Below are positions 1 through 5,612 of a stretch of 7,280 nt of DNA, piece by piece. A program made the position numbers and the translations under genes. The DNA comes from Bacteroidota bacterium. GTDB taxonomy: Bacteria > Bacteroidota > Kryptoniia > Kryptoniales > JAKASW01. Each line of letters opens with the position of its first letter. Position 1 is the first letter of the stretch. The stretch spans positions 1-7,280 of the forward strand of contig JAJYGB010000454.1 in the NCBI GenBank assembly GCA_021785235.1. The letters are read 5' to 3'. The notes under the pieces are model-generated. The model did no database searches, was not told the origin of the DNA, and saw only the letters and a list, made by a program, of their open reading frames with translations.

Positions 1-201
1 ACGACTGAACCTGTCGCCGATACGCCTCATGCCGTCGTTGCACGCCTGAAGGATTTCTTCCGGCCCGACACCTGAGTTGAGCGCCTGTCGGGCAAGCTCG
101 TCAGCGCCATTTTCTCCCTGCATTTCCTTCGGATATGGCGACGACTTGTTGACCTTTCCGCGTTCTATACAATCGCCGATTCTTCGAACCAGTTCTTCCA
201 T
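1..201 (-). CDS. Corrinoid (cobalamin-binding) methyl-carrier protein, N-terminal part only
   Basis: The reading frame runs from ATG at 201 off the left edge: 67 codons with no stop. The visible protein begins MEELVRRIGDCIERGKVNK and continues with DELARQALNSGVGPEEIL and then ACNDGMRRIGDRFSR. This helical pattern (x-ELA-x-AL-x-xG-x-xPxEIL-x-x-x-x-x-GM-x-x-IGD-x-F) is that of the B12-binding-2 cap domain of MtaC/MtbC-like corrinoid proteins, which carry a methyl group on cobalamin between two methyltransferases in the cytoplasm. The cobalt-ligating DxHxxG motif of the following Rossmann domain would lie outside the window. About 15 residues (NKSSPYPKEMQGENG, 18-32) lie between helix 1 and the ADELARQAL helix. 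I recall this in one branch of the family, usually found near UroD/MtaA-like methyltransferases; that is memory, not a search. The start is well constrained because an in-frame TGA (202-204) directly precedes the ATG. No good Shine-Dalgarno sequence is visible. Substrate unknown. Confidence 0.8.
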   Translation of the reverse strand, partial: MEELVRRIGDCIERGKVNKSSPYPKEMQGENGADELARQALNSGVGPEEILQACNDGMRRIGDRFSR

Positions 202-216
202 TCAGCAAACTGTTTT

Positions 217-246
217 TGTATATGGAATATAACAACTCCCGCTCAA
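217..246 (-). promoter_or_regulatory. Possible promoter of the corrinoid protein gene
   Basis: On the minus strand TTGAGC (241-246) and TATACA (217-222) are 18 nt apart, which fits a sigma-70 promoter with an imperfect -35 box. An overlapping TATATT (226-231) could serve as the -10 instead but lacks a good -35. The start would fall only about 8 to 18 nt before the ATG at 201, giving a nearly leaderless message, in line with the missing Shine-Dalgarno sequence. Position and AT-richness support it, but the match is moderate. Confidence 0.27.
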
Positions 247-578
247 TGAACTCACCCTCAGATATCGCTCGCCAGGAGACATCCCACAGGCATAGGGTCG
301 GGGTATCGGCCGGTACTCACCGACCCCGGAAAGTCCGACAGTAATTGGTAGCTACCCAACTCCACGTTCACAAAGAAAGGACCGTTTTATTTAGCGTAGC
401 AGCGGGTGTCGCCCCAAATTTCGGGTAGAGCTCTCACACACGCCCCAAAGAATCGAATCCCGTCTGACAATTCTTGCCCGGTACCGGGTACCACAGAATC
501 AAAGGCTAGTAGTCTTTTCCATGCCACGAACGTAAACGTCATGATTCATTCCCTGAGCTCCGGCTTCGTGAGTTGAAC
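247..578. other. Non-coding stretch with one notable hairpin
   Basis: No reading frame here looks like a protein. The best structure is a 7-bp stem, GGGTCGG (295-301) with CCGACCC (320-326), whose loop contains the palindrome CGGCCG. It has no U-tract on either strand, so it is not a canonical terminator. A 13-nt dyad made of two GGTACC sites lies at 480-492. I compared the region by eye with the cobalamin riboswitch (the natural guess beside a corrinoid gene) and saw no B12-box match. Nothing else is recognised. Confidence 0.4.
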
Positions 579-728
579 TCAAAGCGAATGGGGCAGCCAG
601 ATGAACAGGAGAGGTTTTGCGAAATTCGCATCTCCCGCGATAAGATTGTCGACAAACACGTGGCCATCGCGGTTACCGACATCCGGGCCTGCGCTGGAAT
701 GCCAGCCTAAAAGATCACCCGCCGGCAT
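579..728 (-). CDS. Doubtful small ORF of 49 residues
   Basis: ATG at 728 to TGA at 579-581. The product starts MPAGDLLGWHSS, has HVFVDNLIAGDANFAKPLL in the middle and ends FIWLPHSL. I recognise no family. In favour: protein-like composition, G/C at most third positions, a purine-rich AAGGAGG just upstream, and a position in the gap between two gene units. Against: the Shine-Dalgarno core sits only 2 to 4 nt from the ATG, which is short. It lies just after the operon terminator, and a 49-codon frame can easily arise by chance. It could also be the decayed tail of a lost gene. An in-frame TGA (747-749) lies seven codons upstream of the ATG, so it cannot extend far. Confidence 0.2.
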   Translation of the reverse strand: MPAGDLLGWHSSAGPDVGNRDGHVFVDNLIAGDANFAKPLLFIWLPHSL

Positions 729-761
729 CCCCTCCTTCCGGCTGATTCAGCCTGCGGCAGG
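721..761 (-). other. Cluster of three adjoining dyads around a Shine-Dalgarno sequence
   Basis: Three perfect inverted repeats follow one another: GCCGG/CCGGC (721-725 with 738-742, 12-nt loop), GGCTGA/TCAGCC (740-745 with 747-752) and CCTGC/GCAGG (751-755 with 757-761). Read on the minus strand, the 12-nt loop of the first is AAGGAGGGGATG, exactly a Shine-Dalgarno sequence plus the start codon of the 49-codon ORF. The first and second dyads share bases 740-742, so they cannot form together. Whether this is translational control, a relic of a repeat, or chance is open. Confidence 0.3.
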
Positions 762-772
762 GTTCATCTCGG

Positions 773-818
773 ATTAGAAACCTATCCCGCCCTGCCGAGA
801 CGGGCGCGGGCGGGATGG
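773..818 (-). terminator. Intrinsic terminator of the GH3-symporter operon
   Basis: A perfect 9-bp stem, ATCCCGCCC (784-792) with GGGCGGGAT (808-816), extends by one C-G pair and one wobble pair to 782-818, around a 15-nt loop. On the minus strand the stem is followed by TTTCTAAT, a short and interrupted U-tract. It begins about 38 nt after the symporter stop codon at 857, the expected place for the end of the operon. The stem is strong and the tail weak, so termination may be partial. Confidence 0.6.
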
Positions 819-856
819 ACCTTAAGGAGAAGTCCAAATTCTTTGAATTCATGATT

Positions 857-2284
857 TCAGACGACCTCCTGTACTCCGGGCGAGACGCTGTCGGCGGTGC
901 CACGGCGCGACGTGAGGTCTTCCTCTATTTTCACCATCACTTTGTTCGTAAGCGGGTAGAACATCATCAGCATCCCTCCGAGGACTGCGAGAATCGCCGG
1001 ATACACGCTGAGCAGAAGAATGATTCCGTTAACGGATTCCGGCGTCTGCGGGCGGTTCGCAATGAAGCCGTGATACGCAAGTATCCATCCCACCACCGCA
1101 CCCCCTAGCGTGAGTCCAAGCTTCAAAGAGAAGAGCGATGCGGCCATGACAAGCCCGGTGGCCCGTCTCCCCCTCTTCCATTCAGAGTAATCCGCTGCGT
1201 CCGTGTACATCGCCCACTGCAGTACCGATACGGGGCCGAAGAAGAACGACACTGCAAGATTGAGGAGGTAAATGAGAATTACGTTCTGAGGGTGCATGAA
1301 GTAGAAGGGCACATTAAGTACCGCGCTCGTAATCAGGAACCAGAGATACGTGTTCTTTTTGTCGAGCAACCGGGAAAAGTACCTCGTGAGTATCGCCCCG
1401 AGAATCGTGGCTAATGTGCCGGTGAACATGAAAGACGTCGCGAATTCCTCAAACGAGAGGTTGATCACGTTTCCGAACAAATTGAGATGCTGATCCCCCA
1501 CGTAGTACTTGAAATAGTACATAATGGAGGAGTTGCGCATGACTATATACATCAGCTGGAAGACTGTCGCGCCGGCGATGAGGAGCCACGGTTTGTTGGC
1601 GACAAGGTCGCCAAGGTCGCGCCTGAAATTCGTCTTCTGCTCCTTCGGCGGGAATACTCGTTCTTCCGTCGTCATGAATGTTATCATGAACAGGATGAAG
1701 GCCAGTCCGGAAAGGCAGCCCATCGCCCACTGCCAGCCGGCAGCTTCGTTTCCTTTTCCGAAATAGTTGACGAGCGACATTGTCACGGCCTGAACTATCA
1801 ATCCGCCGGCGAAGGCCGCAACGAAACGATATGACGACAAAATCGTCCGCTGTTCGGAATTCGGTGTGATGACCCCCATTAATGCAGCGTAAGGGACATT
1901 GATCGCGGAGTAGAGCATCATCATCAGCGAATAGGTGACGTAGGCGTAAACCAGTTTCCCGGAAGAGCTGAAGCCCGGAGTTGTGAAGGTCAAAACGCCG
2001 ATTATGCCAAACGGAAGCGCGAACCAGAGAAGGAACGGGCGGAATTTTCCCCACCGGGTTTGAGTACGGTCCGCGAGCGTTCCCACGATAGGATCGAAGA
2101 ACGCGTCCCAAATGCGGGTAACCAGAAACATAGTTCCGACCGCCGCCGCCGGAAGACCGAATACATCGGTGTAGAAATAAAGGAGAAAAAGCATGAAGGT
2201 CTGGAAAAACAGGTTCGAAGCGGTATCGCCGAGACTGAACCCAACCTTTTCCTTGAAAGACAATTTGCCCGTAATTGTCCGCAC
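857..2284 (-). CDS. GPH-family (MelB/XynP-like) sugar:cation symporter, MFS fold
   Basis: This 475-residue inner-membrane protein has about twelve hydrophobic segments, the normal size for glycoside-pentoside-hexuronide:cation symporters, which import di- and oligosaccharides or glycosides with Na+ or H+. Family marks: FSLGDTASNL (16-25), RIWDAFFDPIVGTLADRT (57-74) followed by RWGKFRPF (77-84), and DAADYSEWKRGRRATGL (362-378). By position D60 and D64 match the MelB cation-site aspartates D55 and D59, D20 matches the sugar-contacting D19, and K370 probably K377. The MelB D124 position appears to be N129 (in SAINVPYAAL), as in pentoside-type members. The start is GTG at 2284: an in-frame TAG (2294-2296) lies four codons upstream and an AGGG precedes at suitable spacing. 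It follows the GH3 gene by 32 nt, implying one operon and transport of that enzyme's substrate. Exact sugar and ion cannot be read from sequence; xylosides or short glucosides are most likely. Confidence 0.93.
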   Translation of the reverse strand: MRTITGKLSFKEKVGFSLGDTASNLFFQTFMLFLLYFYTDVFGLPAAAVGTMFLVTRIWDAFFDPIVGTLADRTQTRWGKFRPFLLWFALPFGIIGVLTFTTPGFSSSGKLVYAYVTYSLMMMLYSAINVPYAALMGVITPNSEQRTILSSYRFVAAFAGGLIVQAVTMSLVNYFGKGNEAAGWQWAMGCLSGLAFILFMITFMTTEERVFPPKEQKTNFRRDLGDLVANKPWLLIAGATVFQLMYIVMRNSSIMYYFKYYVGDQHLNLFGNVINLSFEEFATSFMFTGTLATILGAILTRYFSRLLDKKNTYLWFLITSAVLNVPFYFMHPQNVILIYLLNLAVSFFFGPVSVLQWAMYTDAADYSEWKRGRRATGLVMAASLFSLKLGLTLGGAVVGWILAYHGFIANRPQTPESVNGIILLLSVYPAILAVLGGMLMMFYPLTNKVMVKIEEDLTSRRGTADSVSPGVQEVV

Positions 2285-2291
2285 GACTTTG

Positions 2292-2295
2292 CCCT
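2292..2295 (-). promoter_or_regulatory. Ribosome binding site supporting the GTG start of the symporter
   Basis: On the minus strand AGGG lies 7 nt before the GTG at 2284 and overlaps the in-frame TAG stop at 2294-2296. Together these two facts pick GTG as the start. The MRTITGKLSFKEKVGFSLGD N-terminus that results is right for GPH proteins. Confidence 0.5.
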
Positions 2296-2316
2296 AACTT
2301 TGTTTAACAGCTCGTC

Positions 2317-4632
2317 TCAAACCACGTGCAGGATGAGTCTCTGCAGATTCTCATCCCGCGAAGAATTGCCAATCATTATTTCGAAATCTCCCGGCTCGAC
2401 CGTGTACACCATGTCCAGGTTCGTGAATGATAGAAGTTCTGGCGATATAGTCATGGTTACTGTTCTGGTCTCTCCCGGCTCGAGCCGTAACTTGCTGAAT
2501 CCTTTCAGTTCTTTCACGGGTCTGGTCACGGAGCTCACGAGATCGCGAACATACATCTGAACGACTTCCTCTCCTGCCATCCTGCCGGTGTTTGTTATGT
2601 CGACGTGAACCTTCGTCGTCTCTCCAGATCTTATTGTAGAGTTGTCAAGCTTCACGTTTGCAATTCTAAACGAGGTGTAGCTAAGCCCGTAGCCGAACGG
2701 ATACAGCGGCGAGATATCATCGAACAGGTAGCCTCTCCGCGCCGAGGGTTTATGGTTGTAGTAGGTCGGTATGTGACCTGCCGATCTTGGAATGGAGATC
2801 GGGAGCTTTCCGCCGGGATTATAGTCACCGAACAGGACTTCGGCGACCGCGACCCCAGTTTCCTGCCCGAGATACCAGCATTCGAGTATGGCCGGGACGT
2901 GGGCGTTTACATAATTCATCGAAGTCGGTCGCCCGTTGAATATCAGTGCCACTGCGGGTTTCCCTGTTGCAATGACGGCCTCAACCAGCTCATTCTGCAT
3001 TCCGACGAGGTCCAGGTCCGCCCTGTCGCCGAGGTGAGTCTTGCTCCAGGCTTCCCTGGAAGTTTGCTCGTTGTCCCCGAGCGCGAAGATTACAATATCG
3101 GCTTTCTTCGCGGTCTCCACCGCGTCGGCAATCATCCTGCGGTTTTCGTCCCTATCGGGGAGTATGACAAGGTCTTGGTTCCAGCTTCCCCCCACGGTGA
3201 TTTTGCAGCCTTCGCTGAACAGCACCTTCACTCCCTTACCGGCCCTTGATTCGACCCCCTGGAGAACGGTAGTGTAATACTTGGGGACGCCGCTATACCC
3301 TCCGAGAACCACTCGGTTGCCGTTGGGCCCGATCACGGCGATAGTTCTTACTTTTCCAGCGTCAATGGGGAGAAGCCCACCGTCGTTCTTAAGAAGCGTG
3401 ATCGTTTCCCTCGCGGCCTTCAAGGCAATTCTCCTGTCATTCTCCAGTTTTGCCTCGTTCTGTATTTCCTTCGCGTCGACGTATGGATCATCGAACAGCC
3501 CCAGACGGAACTTGTATTCCAAGAGCGGGCCAACAAGCTCATCCAGCTCGGCCTCTTTGAGTTTCCCATCCGCCAGGAGCTGCGTAATGTTCGGATAACA
3601 GTCCTTGTCGGGGAGCTCTATGTTCACTCCAGCCTTCACCGCCAGAAGCGCAGCCTCGCTCTTGTCTTTTGCGACCGCGTGGCTCTGTGTTTCAATCTTC
3701 TCGTTCAACTCGGTTATCGCGTAGTAATCGGAAACAACATAACCCCTGAATCCCCACTCATCACGTAGGACATCGCGCAATAACCAGCTGTTCGCGTGAG
3801 ACGGGACACCGTCTATTTCGTTGTAAGATGCCATAACGCTGATCGCTTTGGCTTTACTGAGTACTTCCTTGAAGGGGTAGAGAAAGACGTCGCGAAGCAG
3901 CCTCTCCGATACGTTGACCGGGGCGCAATTCGAACCAGACTCCGGCTGACCGTGCGCGGCGAAGTGTTTCAATGTTGCTATGACTCTTTTCTTATCTTTG
4001 AAGCTGCCGTCGCCCTGAAATCCTCTCACTGCCGCGATACCCAATCGTGATATAAGGTACGGGTCCTCTCCGAAAGTCTCCTCCACTCTTCCCCAACGCG
4101 GGTCGCGGGCAACATCAAGCACCGGGGTGAGCGCCTGATGAGCTCCACGGGCACGCGCGTCCTGCGCAATAGCGGTGTATATCTCCTCTATAAGATCCGG
4201 GTTGAATGTGGACGCAAGTCCTATCGGCTGCGGATAACTCGTCGCATCCTTTCCCGCAAGGCCGTGAAGGCACTCCTCGTGGAATATCGCGGGGATCCCG
4301 AGTCTCGTCTCTTCCACAAAGAACTTCTGGAGCACATTCGCGTGTTCTGCCATTTCCACGGGACTCAGGCCTCCCGCCGTATCGCTCAGCCTTCCCATTT
4401 GGCCGATGCCTTCACTGAGGTTGGCAGCGAGTTTTCTCAGGTCGATCTTCCCGTGCTCGTCCAGTACTTCCTTCTTGGCGCCCCATATACAAAGCATCTG
4501 TGCAACTTTTTCCTGGACCGTCATCCGGCTGAGCAAGTCGGCAACCCGCTCTTCAACCGGTAGTCCTGGATTCTTGTAAGCAAGGGCTTCAGCATGTTTA
4601 ATCGGTTCGCCGTATTGAAGTCTTTCAACCAT
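2317..4632 (-). CDS. Glycoside hydrolase family 3 beta-glycosidase (beta-xylosidase/beta-glucosidase type)
   Basis: This 771-residue protein has the three-part GH3 plan: a TIM-barrel-like domain (about 20-385), an alpha/beta sandwich (about 410-615, starting at ETITLLKNDGGLLPI) and a C-terminal fibronectin-III-like domain (about 655-771, with NTGRMAGEEVVQMYV). Active-site marks are DPRWGR (177-182), the KHFAAHG motif (K222, H223) and GYVVSDYYAI, where D302 is the expected nucleophile of this retaining enzyme. The acid/base is probably a glutamate around DNEQTSREAW (519-528), E522 or E527; I cannot decide which. HEECLHG (118-124) is common in xylosidase/glucosidase members. There is no signal peptide, so the enzyme should be cytoplasmic and should cleave non-reducing-end sugars from glycosides brought in by the symporter encoded 32 nt downstream. 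ATG at 4632 is fixed by an in-frame TGA at 4636-4638; the Shine-Dalgarno match is poor (GGA, 8 nt away). Glucose versus xylose preference is not readable. Confidence 0.95.
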   Translation of the reverse strand: MVERLQYGEPIKHAEALAYKNPGLPVEERVADLLSRMTVQEKVAQMLCIWGAKKEVLDEHGKIDLRKLAANLSEGIGQMGRLSDTAGGLSPVEMAEHANVLQKFFVEETRLGIPAIFHEECLHGLAGKDATSYPQPIGLASTFNPDLIEEIYTAIAQDARARGAHQALTPVLDVARDPRWGRVEETFGEDPYLISRLGIAAVRGFQGDGSFKDKKRVIATLKHFAAHGQPESGSNCAPVNVSERLLRDVFLYPFKEVLSKAKAISVMASYNEIDGVPSHANSWLLRDVLRDEWGFRGYVVSDYYAITELNEKIETQSHAVAKDKSEAALLAVKAGVNIELPDKDCYPNITQLLADGKLKEAELDELVGPLLEYKFRLGLFDDPYVDAKEIQNEAKLENDRRIALKAARETITLLKNDGGLLPIDAGKVRTIAVIGPNGNRVVLGGYSGVPKYYTTVLQGVESRAGKGVKVLFSEGCKITVGGSWNQDLVILPDRDENRRMIADAVETAKKADIVIFALGDNEQTSREAWSKTHLGDRADLDLVGMQNELVEAVIATGKPAVALIFNGRPTSMNYVNAHVPAILECWYLGQETGVAVAEVLFGDYNPGGKLPISIPRSAGHIPTYYNHKPSARRGYLFDDISPLYPFGYGLSYTSFRIANVKLDNSTIRSGETTKVHVDITNTGRMAGEEVVQMYVRDLVSSVTRPVKELKGFSKLRLEPGETRTVTMTISPELLSFTNLDMVYTVEPGDFEIMIGNSSRDENLQRLILHVV

Positions 4633-5069
4633 TTCTCAAATCCATGTTTAATTCTATTCTTTCAAATAACGAAGTTTCACTCGTTCCAGAATATGAATCT
4701 AAAGGACCGCCTGCCGCAGTCCATCATGCTCCAGCGATGGCACGGGGATTGGCGGGAGATGATCGGGACGGCGAAAGCTCTCCCGAATGCGCGGTCCCCA
4801 AATTGACACCGCTCAAATCGTCGTCAACAAATAACTCCTGTGCCATTCCCACACCCTTCTCAGGATTCGAAAACCCGCAGTGCTCCTGAATCTTTATCCC
4901 GCCCAAGACTCTGTCCGGCGCTCCCAAATATGAAAGTTCGCAATAGCTACCACGCACTTCGCACATCCTTCAATCCGGAGACCCTTCCTGAAATCAACTG
5001 ACCGCAGGGGATTTTCAGTGTTTAGCGAGAAGATTTTAGCATATTTCAACAGTTCAATTACGATTGAAC
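4633..5069 (-). other. Long 5' leader of the GH3-symporter operon
   Basis: If transcription starts near 5069, about 437 nt precede the GH3 start. The longest frame is 4966-4724 (80 residues, starting MCEVRGSYCELSYLGAPD, with GMAQELFVDDDLSGVNLG later). I recognise no family in it, its ATG touches the only AAGG upstream so translation looks poor, and its codon use is unremarkable. I leave it as a possible leader peptide or gene remnant, not a gene. Hairpin candidates are 4763-4786 (TCGGGA/TCCCGA) and 4860-4888 (TCAGGA/TCCTGA). No known riboswitch was recognised. A second promoter nearer the gene was looked for; none is convincing. Confidence 0.4.
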
Positions 5070-5078
5070 CGGTTAAAT
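5052..5078. promoter_or_regulatory. Putative repressor operator over the transcription start
   Basis: Two dyads overlap. AACCGGTT (5067-5074) is a perfect 8-bp palindrome that extends to TTGAACCGGTTAAA (5065-5078) with one mismatched pair. Its even-length form with a central CG is typical of LacI-family operators. Beside it, GTTCAATTACGATTGAAC (5052-5069) is a perfect 7-bp inverted repeat with a 4-bp spacer. They cover the predicted start site and touch the -10 box, where a bound repressor would block transcription. The family assignment is inference from shape and position; no regulator gene is in the window. Confidence 0.45.
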
Positions 5079-5105
5079 ATAACAAAGTGCTACTTTAATT
5101 GTCAA
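5076..5105 (-). promoter_or_regulatory. Sigma-70-like promoter of the GH3-symporter operon
   Basis: On the minus strand a perfect TTGACA (5100-5105) is followed after 18 nt by TATATT (5076-5081), or after 17 nt by TTATAT. Flanking sequence is AT-rich. The predicted start is near 5069, and the next gene in that direction is the GH3 at 4632. This is the best promoter match I see in the window. Confidence 0.7.
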
Positions 5106-5151
5106 TAAGAAAAAGGGCTTGCCGGGGCGGTGGGTTGGCACTCGTCGCCCT
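5105..5151 (-). terminator. Candidate intrinsic terminator after the GH9 unit
   Basis: Read on the minus strand, AGGGC (5147-5151) pairs with GCCCT (5114-5118) and TGCC (5137-5140) with GGCA (5120-5123), giving a two-part stem with a 6-nt bulge on one side and one unpaired base on the other. It is followed directly by a T-rich run ending at the -35 box. The position suits the end of the GH9 transcript, but it is about 460 nt beyond the GH9 stop and the bulge weakens it. Confidence 0.38.
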
Positions 5152-5612
5152 CTGCTTGCGCCCTGCCGTTCAGTAAAACAGCGGTCGTTGCGGCTGAATG
5201 GTCGGTTTAAGCGCCCACAGCGTACTAGTCCGCACGGACCGAGTCCCCTGTGTGAAATCTTGACTCACGCATCTCTACTCCCGCAATGGCAGGCTCCGCT
5301 GGCAGTCAGGCAAAAGGTCATGGGGAATGACAAAATTGCACGGATTGTCTCATGAAAATGCCCGGCTTCAGAACACAGAATTGAACGAAAGCGTGAATGA
5401 GGAAGCCCGCTCTCTTCTTGGGATCGACGCTATTTCAACTCCAGCTTTTGCTTCCTCTCGCCTTTATCGATGACCTTTCTCCCGTCGCCGCCGAGTCAAT
5501 CGCGCCATCTTTCACCGGACAATCTGCGCGATCAAGGTAAGACTCCGATACGTCGTGCAGGACCATTAATCCATATGTGTCTAATCTCCTCTGATTATTT
5601 GAGCGGCACCAT
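5152..5612. other. Non-coding stretch downstream of the GH9 gene
   Basis: I see no gene that can be supported. A minus-strand frame at 5435-5644 overlaps the GH9 end and has no recognisable protein features. A small dyad GTCCG-CA-CGGAC lies at 5228-5239. The stretch 5270-5335 contains GGGGAATGACA (5322-5332) and repeated CAGG/TGGCAG-type words that resemble the edges of dispersed intergenic repeats common in bacterial genomes, but a second copy in this window was not found. Confidence 0.35.

Noticed and set aside
424..462. tRNA-like words GGTAGAGC and TCGAATCCCG in the same order as in a tRNA
   Set aside because: The distance between them is about 7 nt too short for an anticodon arm plus variable loop, and no acceptor or anticodon stem can be drawn.
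480..492. 13-nt palindrome made of two GGTACC hexamers
   Set aside because: It is isolated in non-coding DNA, not near a promoter or gene end, and a dyad this short is plausible by chance.
202..578. Cobalamin riboswitch before the corrinoid protein gene
   Set aside because: It was looked for because of the gene's function, but the B12 box and the conserved core pattern could not be found by eye.
715..903. Minus-strand frame of 62 codons overlapping the symporter end
   Set aside because: It runs through the terminator hairpin at 773-818 and overlaps the real stop codon region; no protein features.
1449..2111. Long minus-strand frame of 220 codons inside the symporter gene
   Set aside because: It lies wholly within the symporter in another frame, is rich in Arg and His as frame shadows are, and lacks any family motif.
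2605..3249. Plus-strand frame of 214 codons opposite the GH3 gene
   Set aside because: It is antisense to a clearly real GH3 with intact motifs across this span and shows no recognisable domain. The same holds for the plus-strand frames at 2060-2560, 3281-3598, 4138-4563 and 5832-6215.
748..4718. Word CTGCGGCAGG at 752-761 and its near-complement around 4709-4718
   Set aside because: The word is itself a palindrome and the flanks do not match, so there is no evidence for a true repeat.
4894..5085. Minus-strand frame of 63 codons below the GH3 promoter
   Set aside because: Its start codon lies upstream of the predicted transcript start and within the promoter, so it would not be translated from that message.
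5250..5266. GTGA...TCAC dyad resembling a CRP site
   Set aside because: The half-sites are 9 nt apart; a CRP site needs 6. It is also about 150 bp from the promoter.
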